From Chloroflexota bacterium (GTDB lineage Bacteria > Chloroflexota > Limnocylindria > Limnocylindrales > CSP1-4): DNA of 9,090 nt. How positions within the stretch are numbered: position 1 is the first letter of the stretch; each line of letters starts with the position of its first letter. This document shows, piece by piece, positions 1 through 6,153 of the stretch. The notes below the pieces were generated by a model. That model was not told the DNA's origin, searched no databases, and saw nothing but the letters and a program-made list of their open reading frames with translations. The position numbers and the translations under genes were made by a program. The stretch is from positions 1 through 9,090 of the forward strand of contig JAJYMP010000199.1 in NCBI GenBank assembly GCA_021786915.1. The letters are read 5' to 3'.

Positions 1-547
1 CGAGCATCGCCATCTCGTCGAGCTGCCGGGGCACGTTGTTGAAGAAGTCAACCATCACCCAGACGGCGATCGGCAGCAGCAGCGCGATGTAGACGACGAT
101 CAGCCCGAGCTGGCTGTCAAGCAGGCCCAGGAAGCGCAGCATCAGGAAGAACGGGATGCCGAGCACGACGGGCGGCATGATTCGCTGTGACACGAAGAAG
201 AAGACGATGTCCGAGTTCTTCGCGAACGCAAGTTGATACGTGAACCGCGACAGCCCGTACGCGGCCAGGGTCCCGAGCACAATGCTGATCGTGCTGGCGC
301 CGAGGGTCACGATGATGCTGTTCAGGTAGGGCTGCACGATGTCGATGCCGCCGGTGCCGCCGAACAGGCTCGTCCAGCCGCTGAGCGAGGGCTCGTACTG
401 GAGCCAGGGCAGGTAGGTTGGTCCGCTGGTCACCCCATTGACGGTCTTGAAGCTGGTCGTCAAGGCCCACAGGAACGGAGCCACGACGAACATCGACCAG
501 AGCACGATCGTCCCGTACTTGAGCGCCAGGTACAGCCTGGACATCAT
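1..547 (-). CDS. Carbohydrate ABC transporter permease, MalG/UgpE-like (partial, 3' end outside window)
   Basis: This is an inner-membrane permease subunit of a binding-protein-dependent importer of the sugar/glycerol-phosphate type. I translated it by hand: it begins MMSRLYLALKYGTIVLWSMF, with an N-terminal membrane segment, a periplasmic stretch, and further hydrophobic segments around residues 85-105, 120-140 and 150-170. The last visible residues, FFNNVPRQLDEMAML, match the start of the cytoplasmic EAA loop of MalG-type permeases (FFxxIPxELxEAA), which docks on the ATPase. The gene leaves the window before the loop ends, at about residue 182 of the usual 270-300. The start ATG (547-545) overlaps the TGA of the upstream permease as ATGA and is preceded by GGAGG five bases upstream, so translational coupling is likely. 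An ATG one codon later is possible. Family assignment is firm; the substrate is unknown. Confidence 0.93.
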   Translation of the reverse strand, partial: MMSRLYLALKYGTIVLWSMFVVAPFLWALTTSFKTVNGVTSGPTYLPWLQYEPSLSGWTSLFGGTGGIDIVQPYLNSIIVTLGASTISIVLGTLAAYGLSRFTYQLAFAKNSDIVFFFVSQRIMPPVVLGIPFFLMLRFLGLLDSQLGLIVVYIALLLPIAVWVMVDFFNNVPRQLDEMAML

Positions 548-1542
548 GCCCTCCTCCCGGCCAGGACGCGGCTCAGGCCTCGGGCGATGAACGTTAGCGA
601 CACGATCATGATCACCAGGTAGGTGATCGACAGCGACGCCGCGTAGCCAATCTGGAAGTCGCGCAGGCCGCGGATGTAGATGTAGTAGCTCGATGTCTCG
701 GTCGCCGTTCCGGGACCGCCGGAGGTCAGGACGTAGACGGTTTCCATGATCTTCGAGGCCTCGATCAGGCGAATGATGATCGCCCCGACCGAGATCGGGC
801 CCATGAGCGGGAAGGTCACCCGGAAGAACGTCCGAATCGGCCCCGCCCCGTCGATCGCCGCCGCCAGAAACGGCTCCCTGGGCAGGCTCAGCAGGCCCGC
901 CAGCAGGAGCAGGACCATGAACGGCGTCCATTGCCAGATCTCGACGATCATCACGCTCGCGACGGCCGGCCCGCTTGCCGTCAGCCAGTTCTGGGCAGGC
1001 AGCCCGAGGAGGGCCATGACGTCGTTGGCGGGGCCGAGCGACTCGTGAAGGATCGTTCGCCAGATGACGGTCATGATCACCGGGGTCGTCATCATCGGCA
1101 CGAGGAACAGGACCCGGAAGAAGCGCCGGGCCCTGACCTCGCGCCAGACGGCCAAGGCGATCGCGAAGCCGAGGATGTACTCGATCACCACGGTCCCGAC
1201 GGCGATCAGGGCGAGCCGGCCGAGGGATGCCCAGTAGCGCTCGTCGGCAAAGAGCCGCTCGTAGTTCGTCGTTCCGATCCAGTCAAGGCCAGGCTGGGCG
1301 ACGTTCCAGGACGAGAAGCTGACCCGGATCGTGAACAGGAGCGGGAACAGGATGATCAGGAGCAGGACGATCAGGCCCGGTAGCAGGAACAGGAGCTTGT
1401 AGGGCCGGATCGACGAGTCACCGCCCGACCGCACAGAGCGACGCGTCGCCGCCCCTGCAGCAGCCTCGGGCCCGTGGGGCTGGGCCGACCGGACCGGCCC
1501 CTCCGCGCTGTGCGCCACGCTCACTTCCCCGTCCTGCTCCAT
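544..1542 (-). CDS. Carbohydrate ABC transporter permease, MalF/UgpA-like
   Basis: This is a 332-residue inner-membrane permease that should pair with the MalG-like protein encoded next. A hydrophilic N-terminus of about 45 residues leads into a long hydrophobic segment (LLFLLPGLIVLLLIILFPLL), followed by the SFSSWN type of motif common in UgpA/MalF proteins and several further membrane spans. The EAA loop is clear at about residues 223-246 (AAAIDGAGPIRTFFRVTFPL), and the typical LTSGGPGTATET segment follows before the last spans. The length fits the short, UgpA-like class rather than enterobacterial MalF. The start is uncertain: ATG at 1542 has GGAG five bases upstream, while in-frame GTG codons (at 1524 and 1518) lie a few residues later and the frame stays open upstream. 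It lies 137 bp after the binding-protein gene and shares ATGA with the next permease. Confidence 0.94.
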   Translation of the reverse strand: MEQDGEVSVAHSAEGPVRSAQPHGPEAAAGAATRRSVRSGGDSSIRPYKLLFLLPGLIVLLLIILFPLLFTIRVSFSSWNVAQPGLDWIGTTNYERLFADERYWASLGRLALIAVGTVVIEYILGFAIALAVWREVRARRFFRVLFLVPMMTTPVIMTVIWRTILHESLGPANDVMALLGLPAQNWLTASGPAVASVMIVEIWQWTPFMVLLLLAGLLSLPREPFLAAAIDGAGPIRTFFRVTFPLMGPISVGAIIIRLIEASKIMETVYVLTSGGPGTATETSSYYIYIRGLRDFQIGYAASLSITYLVIMIVSLTFIARGLSRVLAGRRA

Positions 1543-1627
1543 CGCGGCTCCGTCAGCCTGACCTGAATCCAAATGCCCGACAACACCACCGTCGGGAACA
1601 CCACGCCCACGGACATGATTGCGCAAC

Positions 1628-1662
1628 GCGGGCGGGTCAAGAAACCGTCTCGACCCGCCCGC
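1628..1662 (-). promoter_or_regulatory. Strong intergenic stem-loop between binding protein and permease genes
   Basis: Positions 1628-1638 and 1652-1662 form a perfect 11-bp GC-rich stem around a 13-base loop. It begins about 18 bases after the stop codon of the solute-binding-protein gene. No T-run follows on the transcribed strand, so it is not a classical intrinsic terminator. In sugar transporter operons such as malEFG, structures at this place are known to protect the upstream binding-protein mRNA and reduce downstream permease expression. That role here is an inference. Confidence 0.6.
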
Positions 1663-1679
1663 CGCGCATGCCTGACGAC

Positions 1680-3332
1680 CTACGGGGCGTCCTCGAGAGC
1701 AACGACGTTCGCGTACGCCTCGCGGACGCGGTCGACGCCCACCCGCTGCACGATCTGGCGCCACTCGGCCGCCACGCCGTCGAGGGCCTCCTGGGGGGTC
1801 TTCTGGCCGGCCAGCGCGTCGGCGACGCCGGCGGCCATCGAGGTCATGAACTCGTTGACGCCCGGAACCCGGAGGTCGAAGACGCGGTTCGGCTTGCCTT
1901 CCATGCCTGACAGCGTTTCGACGTAGGTGGTCGCCGTGCTGGGCTCCCAGCCCAGGTTGGACTCCCAGAACTTCGGGTCGAAGTCACTCTTGCGGAAGGG
2001 GTTGACCCCGAACCGGCCGATCCGCAGGTCGAGACTGTGGTTTGCCTCGTTGGAGAAGAAGCACAGGAAGTCGAAGGCCATGTCCTGGTTCTTGGACAGG
2101 TTCGACACCGCCACGCCCCAGCCCCAGGTGATGTACGGAGCCCGGTTCGGAACATCGAAGTGGTCCCACTGGCCGGTCAGGCGGTTCCACACCTCGGTCG
2201 CGCCCGGCAACGGTGCCGCGGCAACCTTGTTGCGAATCCGGCTCTTCGGCTCCATGGCCTGGATGAACGCGTCGTCCCAGGTGTAGCTCATCAGGGTCTG
2301 GCCGCCACCGAACGAGAGGATCTCGTCGCCGAGACCGAAGCTGCTGCCGCCCGGCGGGAAGGCCTTCTGCGCGTCGACGAACATCTGCAGGCCCTTGACG
2401 AACCCGGGCGTGTTGATCAGCGGCTCCATCGTCTTCAGGTCGAAGAAGAAGCCACCCTTGACGTTCGGATTCTTGGCATACGGGGCCGCCCGGTCGATGA
2501 ACGCCGAAAACATCAGGTCGTCGCGCTTGGTGACCTCTGCGCTGCCGTAGTTCGGCTGCCCGTCACCGTCCCAGTCCCAGCCGGAGAAGTAGGTCGCGAT
2601 CTGGTTGTACTCCTCCCAGGTCTGTGGCACCCGCAGGTCCTTGCCCGTCTCCTGCTTGTAGCGCGCCTGGAGCTGCGGGTTGTCGAAGACGTCGGTCCGG
2701 TACTTGAGGTAGTTCCGGTCGCCGTCCACCGGGTACTGGACCATCTTGCCGTTCCAGGTTGCGACGTCCTTGTAGTTCTGGGTGACGTCCTGCATCCCGC
2801 TCACGGACAGGTACTGGTCCGGCACCGGAGCTTCGTACGGATTGAGATCGCCGATCCAGAGGGAACCGTTGAAGAACACGTCGTAGGCGTTCTGTCCGCT
2901 CTGGAGCGGGATCATGACGCGCTGGAACAGGTCGCCGAACGGCACGTGCACGACGTTCACCTTGGCGCCGGTCAGGTCCTCGAACTGCTTCGCGTGCAGG
3001 TCGGTCGGCTCGCCCATCACCGGCACGGCGTGGGTGATCACGCTCAGCGTGCGGCCCGAGTAGTCCTTCTTCGACATCGCGTCGTACGAGCAGGGACCAG
3101 GCACGTCCTTGGCCGTGCCGTACTGCGCGTAGTCCGACCCGTATGCCGCGTAGCTGATCTCCCCGGCGCTTCCCCCCGAAGCCGGCGGGGCACCGGATAC
3201 CGCCGGGGCGCCGGACGCCGGCGCGCTGCTGGGGCTCTCAACCGCCGTCCCGCCGCAGCCCAGCACCAGGACCAGCGGCAGGGTCACCAGAAGCGTCGTT
3301 CTCCTCCCCATGAATGCGCTCGCCCTTGTCAT
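1680..3332 (-). CDS. Extracellular solute-binding lipoprotein (family 1-like) of an ABC importer
   Basis: This 550-residue protein would capture the substrate outside the membrane and deliver it to the two permeases. The N-terminus MTRASAFMGRR is followed by a hydrophobic core and a lipobox ending LVLGC, with Cys26 as the lipidation site. A Ser/Ala/Pro/Gly linker spans residues 33-57. The mature part has the usual features of family-1 binding proteins: AKQFEDLTGAKVNVVHVPFGDL near 114-135, a YDVFF strand near 150, and Trp/Tyr-rich motifs such as TWEEYNQIA (238-246) and WGWGVAVSN near the C-terminal lobe. It is larger than the usual 400-450 residues. A DWDGDG motif at 253-258 resembles a calcium-binding turn. 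The start ATG (3332) has AAGGGAG seven bases upstream; an internal ATG (codon 8) is a weaker alternative. Co-transcription with the dehydrogenase upstream and permeases downstream is likely. The substrate is not determinable. Confidence 0.93.
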   Translation of the reverse strand: MTRASAFMGRRTTLLVTLPLVLVLGCGGTAVESPSSAPASGAPAVSGAPPASGGSAGEISYAAYGSDYAQYGTAKDVPGPCSYDAMSKKDYSGRTLSVITHAVPVMGEPTDLHAKQFEDLTGAKVNVVHVPFGDLFQRVMIPLQSGQNAYDVFFNGSLWIGDLNPYEAPVPDQYLSVSGMQDVTQNYKDVATWNGKMVQYPVDGDRNYLKYRTDVFDNPQLQARYKQETGKDLRVPQTWEEYNQIATYFSGWDWDGDGQPNYGSAEVTKRDDLMFSAFIDRAAPYAKNPNVKGGFFFDLKTMEPLINTPGFVKGLQMFVDAQKAFPPGGSSFGLGDEILSFGGGQTLMSYTWDDAFIQAMEPKSRIRNKVAAAPLPGATEVWNRLTGQWDHFDVPNRAPYITWGWGVAVSNLSKNQDMAFDFLCFFSNEANHSLDLRIGRFGVNPFRKSDFDPKFWESNLGWEPSTATTYVETLSGMEGKPNRVFDLRVPGVNEFMTSMAAGVADALAGQKTPQEALDGVAAEWRQIVQRVGVDRVREAYANVVALEDAP

Positions 3333-3340
3333 GGAGCAGC

Positions 3341-3368
3341 TCCCTTCCTTCTCCCGTTTCCTTCCTCT
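3341..3368 (-). promoter_or_regulatory. Purine-rich ribosome-binding tract before the binding-protein gene
   Basis: On the transcribed strand 27 of 28 bases are purines, giving several overlapping Shine-Dalgarno-like sequences (GAGGAAGG, GGGAGAAGG, AAGGGAG) just ahead of the binding-protein ATG. It fills most of the 53-bp gap after the dehydrogenase gene. Such a tract fits efficient translation of an abundant binding protein; this effect is inferred. Confidence 0.5.
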
Positions 3369-3385
3369 GTCCGCGGGCATCCGCA

Positions 3386-4438
3386 CTACGGCACCAGGAC
3401 GGCTCGACCCTTGATCTTCCCGGCGTGGAGGTCGTGCAGTGCCTCGTTCGCCTGCTTCAGCCCGTACTCCTGGACAGCCAGCTTCACCAGGCCACGGTCG
3501 GCCAGCGACATCAGCTCGTTCAGCTCGGCCCACGTGCCGACGAGATTGCCGATGATGTTGCGCTCGGTGATGATCATGTCGACGGCCGGGATCGTGATGT
3601 TCTCGCCGTAGCCCACGATGTAGTAGTTGCCCATGGGGCGGGTCATCGCCAGGCCCAGGCTCGTCGTGCCATGCTCGCCGACGAAGTCGATGACCGCCTC
3701 GGCGCCATTCCCCGAGGTGAGCGAGAGGACGGCATCGAGCGCCCCTTCGCCGGCCTTCACCAGGTGGTCCGCACCGCACTCCTTCGCCAGGCCGAGCGAC
3801 AGGTCCGAGCGGTCGACGACGATGATGTCGGCGGCACACATCGCCTTCAGGCACTGGATACCGATATGGCCCAGGCCGCCGGCGCCGATCACGACGCAGT
3901 ACTGGCCGGCCACGAGTTCCCGTGCCGCCTTCTTCGCCACGTGGTAGGCGGTCAGTCCGGCGTCGGCGTAGGGCGCGACGTCCTTCGGTGCCAACGTCGT
4001 GGGCAGCTTGACGAGGTTGCGCACCGAAGTGGCCAGGGCCTCGGCATAGCCGCCGTCCGAGTCGAGACCGGGGAAGCGCCCAGGCCCGTGCATGTCGTGG
4101 CCGCGGCGGTTGGTCAGAGACAACCCGTCGGTGATCTTCGGGTGGACGATCACCGGGTCGCCCTTCCTGAGGCCCTCGACCTCACTGCCCATCTCCTCGA
4201 TCCAGCCGGCGTTCTCGTGGCCCATGATCAAAGGAAGCAGCGCCTGCCCGGTGGGGTCCATGTGTGGACGCCAGACGCCTTCGATGATGTGCAGATCCGT
4301 CCTGCAGACACCGGCGCCACCGATCCGCACGATGACGTCGGATGGGCTCGTGATCCGGGGGTCGGGGACATCCTCGTACTCGACCCAGCTCGGTGCAGTG
4401 AGGTCTTCGTCGTAACGGTGCAGAACCTGTGCCTTCAT
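3386..4438 (-). CDS. Medium-chain NAD-dependent alcohol dehydrogenase lacking structural zinc cysteines
   Basis: This 350-residue protein is a GroES-like plus Rossmann-fold dehydrogenase (MDR superfamily) expected to oxidise an alcohol to an aldehyde or ketone in the cytoplasm. Catalytic zinc ligands are visible: Cys45 in GVCRTDLH, His74-Glu75 in MGHENAG, and Asp159 in PYADAGLTAYH at the third ligand position, as in some secondary alcohol dehydrogenases. The nucleotide site GAGGLG lies at 185-190, and Asp209 at the end of the second Rossmann strand favours NAD over NADP. The lobe that normally carries four structural cysteines (C-x2-C-x2-C-x7-C) is present at 104-118, but its positions hold Asp104, Ser107, Asn110 and Gly118. 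The ATG at 4438 gives the standard N-terminus MKAQVLHRY and has AGAGGT seven bases upstream; an in-frame start 17 codons earlier has no homology-like sequence. It heads the transporter operon and lies downstream of the IclR gene, suggesting action on the imported compound. Exact substrate unknown. Confidence 0.92.
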   Translation of the reverse strand: MKAQVLHRYDEDLTAPSWVEYEDVPDPRITSPSDVIVRIGGAGVCRTDLHIIEGVWRPHMDPTGQALLPLIMGHENAGWIEEMGSEVEGLRKGDPVIVHPKITDGLSLTNRRGHDMHGPGRFPGLDSDGGYAEALATSVRNLVKLPTTLAPKDVAPYADAGLTAYHVAKKAARELVAGQYCVVIGAGGLGHIGIQCLKAMCAADIIVVDRSDLSLGLAKECGADHLVKAGEGALDAVLSLTSGNGAEAVIDFVGEHGTTSLGLAMTRPMGNYYIVGYGENITIPAVDMIITERNIIGNLVGTWAELNELMSLADRGLVKLAVQEYGLKQANEALHDLHAGKIKGRAVLVP

Positions 4439-4819
4439 TCCCAGCACCTCTCCCGCTGTCGCTCGCGCTGCCCGCTGTTCGGACCACAATCCACTGACCG
4501 TGACGCGTGCGAACGTCGAGCTCGCGAGCAGAGGGGTTCGCGGCGAGCCGGACCCGCGAGGGCCGTCGGCAGGTCCCGGCGCAGCATCGAATCCGATGCC
4601 CTTTCAGACCCGTCGGGCCAGGCCGAACGCAATCCGCCTCCTCCGTCCAGGTTTCGCGCCGACGAGAGCCTGGCGCCACGTTGCCAAGCGCCAAGCGGAG
4701 ACGCTAATCCAACGTCCTCGGCAGGCGCGTGGAGGAGGCTAGTGAAAGGGAGGGGCGCCGGTCCAGCGGATTTCAGATACTGGGAACCTGCGCGCCCCCC
4801 GAGAGGCGCCCGACGACCC
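4439..4819. other. 381-bp intergenic region, probable promoter region of the dehydrogenase-transporter operon
   Basis: No convincing gene is seen here; reading frames crossing it on both strands are Arg/Pro/Gly-rich with no recognisable motif. It should hold the end of the iclR transcript and the promoter of the downstream operon. Recognisable structure includes a 14/16 palindrome at 4584-4599, a perfect 10-bp palindrome GCTCGCGAGC at 4520-4529, and GCGAAC (4509-4514) facing GTTCGC (4536-4541). A GGGGCGC/GCGCCCC pair (4752-4758, 4792-4798) could close a long loop just after iclR, but it has no T-run. No confident -35/-10 pair was found. Confidence 0.5.
4584..4599. promoter_or_regulatory. Candidate operator palindrome upstream of the dehydrogenase operon
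   Basis: The sequence GCATCGAATCCGATGC is palindromic at 14 of 16 positions: perfect GCATCG/CGATGC arms around AATC. It lies about 146 bp before the dehydrogenase ATG and 220 bp after the iclR stop. IclR-family proteins bind short palindromes near the genes they control, so it is a reasonable operator candidate. It does not resemble the three sites upstream of iclR. Confidence 0.35.
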
Positions 4820-5629
4820 TCAGGAGTGGGTTTGACCGCCCGCGAGCACGGTGGAGGATCGTCGAGCCGCGGCGACGACGAGACCGACCAGCCGGTCGGC
4901 CTCGAACTCGAACTGCTCTGGCGGCAGCCCCACCGCGATCGCCGCCGGCGGCCGGCCCGCGGCCGTGACAATCGGTGCGGCGACGCACGTCAAGCCCGGC
5001 ACCCCCTCCTCGAGGTCGAGCGCGAACCCACGGCGGCGGGTCAGCTCGAGGGACTCGACAAGGATGTCGCGCCGCGTCACCGTGCGCGACGTGAGCGCAA
5101 CGAGCGGCCAGTCATCGAGCAGCTCGTTCACCTGGCGCCTGTTCAGGCTGGCCATCAGGACCTTGCCCAACGCCATCGTGTGAGCGGGTCCGCGAAGGCC
5201 CGGCCGCAGCAAGCGTTGATGCTCGGCCCCGGGGAACGACTGGGCGGCCGCGATCGTGATCTCCCGACCGACGAGTCGGCCAATCACCGCGACCCCCTTG
5301 ACGGCTGCGGCCAGAGAGGCCAGCTCGCCTGACAGCTCCGGGAACGGATCGAGGCGTCGGTCGAGGCGCGCCAGCAGCAGCGGCAGGCGATCCCCGAGGG
5401 TCAGGGAGCGGCTCGCGGTCCGCGCCAGATAGCCCTCGTCGAGAAGGGTGTTCACGAGGTGGTACGTCGTGCCCAAGCTCAGCCCCAGGCCGGCCGCCAG
5501 GGCTTTCGGGTAGACCTCCTCGTGTTCGGCGACGAACTCGAGGACGCGCAAGGCGCGCTGGACCGTAGACAGGACGTCGCGGTGCTGGGAGCCGCTCTCG
5601 TCGATGCTCGTTTCGGGACCGATGGTCAT
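4820..5629 (-). CDS. IclR-family transcriptional regulator
   Basis: This 269-residue protein has the two-domain plan of IclR regulators. An N-terminal winged helix-turn-helix covers about residues 18-80 (DVLSTVQRALRVLEFVAEH, then ALAAGLGLSLGTTYHLVNTL as the recognition region, and a wing ending EGYLARTASRSLTLG). A C-terminal GAF-like effector domain follows from about 95 to 255, including the conserved PAHTMALGKVLMA segment and the RRRGFALDLEEGVPGLTCVAAPI segment. Length is close to the family norm of about 250. The start ATG (5629) has GAGG five bases upstream; the frame continues far upstream without family similarity. It is encoded just upstream of, and in the same direction as, the dehydrogenase-ABC operon, which it probably controls in response to the imported compound or a product of it. 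Autoregulation is plausible given the repeated sites in front of it. The effector is unknown. Confidence 0.93.
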   Translation of the reverse strand: MTIGPETSIDESGSQHRDVLSTVQRALRVLEFVAEHEEVYPKALAAGLGLSLGTTYHLVNTLLDEGYLARTASRSLTLGDRLPLLLARLDRRLDPFPELSGELASLAAAVKGVAVIGRLVGREITIAAAQSFPGAEHQRLLRPGLRGPAHTMALGKVLMASLNRRQVNELLDDWPLVALTSRTVTRRDILVESLELTRRRGFALDLEEGVPGLTCVAAPIVTAAGRPPAAIAVGLPPEQFEFEADRLVGLVVAAARRSSTVLAGGQTHS

Positions 5630-5744
5630 GGGGACCTCGCTCCACCGCCAGGATCGCCATAGGTTAGCGCACCCGTCAACGCATTCCCATCCCTTCCCGG
5701 CGTGCGGTATGGGGCCGGCACAGACACGGGGGCCACTTGGCTTC

Positions 5745-5761
5745 GTTCTTCGCAGGCGAAC
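5745..5761. promoter_or_regulatory. 17-bp palindrome-like site, copy 1 of 3
   Basis: The site reads GTTCTTCGCAGGCGAAC, with GTTC and GAAC arms at the ends. It is centred about 124 bp upstream of the iclR ATG. Shared with copies 2 and 3 are the leading GTTCTyCG and the fixed length. Confidence 0.4.
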
Positions 5762-5827
5762 AAACCGCGGGAATCGGACGCTCCCGGACCCCAAGCGCGC
5801 CCGGAACCGGCTCGATTCGGCCGATTC

Positions 5828-5844
5828 GTTCTCCGCTAGCGGTC
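5828..5844. promoter_or_regulatory. 17-bp palindrome-like site, copy 2 of 3
   Basis: The site reads GTTCTCCGCTAGCGGTC and contains a perfect 10-bp palindrome CCGCTAGCGG (5833-5842). It is preceded by GGCCGAT (5819-5825) at the same distance as in copy 3. It is centred about 207 bp upstream of the iclR ATG. Confidence 0.4.
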
Positions 5845-5858
5845 GTCTGGCACCAGGA

Positions 5859-5881
5859 CCTGCCGGGAGACGCTCGGCAGG
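5859..5881. repeat. Inverted repeat, 7-bp arms, 9-base loop
   Basis: CCTGCCG (5859-5865) and CGGCAGG (5875-5881) are perfect inverted arms around a 9-base spacer. The element lies between copies 2 and 3 of the 17-bp sites and could be an RNA hairpin or another protein site. Neither strand has a T-run after it that would make it a terminator. Confidence 0.4.
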
Positions 5882-5889
5882 GCCGATCT

Positions 5890-5906
5890 GTTCTCCGGCG
5901 CAGAAC
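5890..5906. promoter_or_regulatory. 17-bp palindrome-like site, copy 3 of 3
   Basis: The site reads GTTCTCCGGCGCAGAAC, palindromic at seven of eight base pairs, the best of the three. It is preceded by GGCCGAT (5881-5887) as in copy 2 and is centred about 269 bp upstream of the iclR ATG. IclR-family operators such as those of PcaU/PobR also have GTTC...GAAC arms, which supports but does not prove a link to the adjacent regulator. Confidence 0.45.
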
Positions 5907-6021
5907 GCGAGGCGGCGGGGTCTTCGGACGACCCGCTGGTCCGGCGATCTGCCCCATCCGTACCAGGCGCCACCCGGGCCAGCGCGCCCTTTCACGGTCC
6001 GCGCCGATCGCCGATCGTGCA

Positions 6022-6036
6022 CGTGTCGGTGACACG
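6022..6036. promoter_or_regulatory. 15-bp palindrome CGTGTC-N3-GACACG
   Basis: Six-base perfect arms surround GGT. The site lies about 120 bp upstream of the hypothetical gene at 6154 and directly after a tandem GCCGATC duplication. It may be an operator for that gene. No matching second copy was seen. Confidence 0.3.
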
Positions 6037-6153
6037 CAGGCCGGAGGATCCACGGGTGAGCCGCATCGATCCGCTCGCGGAGAGGGGTTCCGTGGCAGTT
6101 GCGCGCGCCAAACGGACCCGGCCCACGCCACGGGGCTCAGGCTGGCAGGCGGC

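Larger units (their letters stand above)
5630..6153. other. 524-bp divergent intergenic region rich in inverted repeats
   Basis: This region separates iclR (minus) from the hypothetical gene at 6154 (plus). Open frames cross it, but their translations are Arg/Pro/Gly-rich and motif-free, so I call it non-coding. It carries three 17-bp palindrome-like sites (5745-5761, 5828-5844, 5890-5906), a 7-bp stem at 5859-5881, a CGTGTC/GACACG palindrome at 6022-6036, and CCGTGGC (6090-6096) facing GCCACGG (6127-6133) just before the plus-strand gene. A tandem GCCGATC duplication lies at about 6003-6016. No confident sigma-70 promoter was identified. Confidence 0.5.

Noticed and set aside
1628..1662. Intrinsic terminator ending the binding-protein transcript
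   Set aside because: The stem is strong, but no T-run follows on the transcribed strand and the permeases downstream clearly belong to the same system.
2037..3611. Plus-strand open frame (524 codons) opposite the solute-binding-protein gene
   Set aside because: The opposite strand encodes a convincing lipoprotein with lipobox and ribosome-binding site; this frame has no recognisable domain.
3333..3854. N-terminal extension of the solute-binding protein into the dehydrogenase gene
   Set aside because: The ATG at 3332 has a strong ribosome-binding site and a proper signal peptide with lipobox directly after it; the extension overlaps the dehydrogenase in another frame.
3314..5332. Long plus-strand open frame (672 codons) across the dehydrogenase and iclR region
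   Set aside because: It is antisense to two clear genes, its product has no family-like motifs and is rich in Arg/His/Val/Asp, as expected from the complement of GC-rich coding DNA.
5745..5906. CRISPR-like repeat array
   Set aside because: Only three imperfect 17-bp copies with unequal spacing (83 and 62 bp) and no cas genes; operator sites explain them better.
5737..6153. Upstream extension of the hypothetical gene at 6154 and of iclR into the shared intergenic region
   Set aside because: Both frames stay open, but their translations are low-complexity and Arg/Gly/Pro-rich; they overlap each other, and the region carries repeat-type regulatory structure instead.
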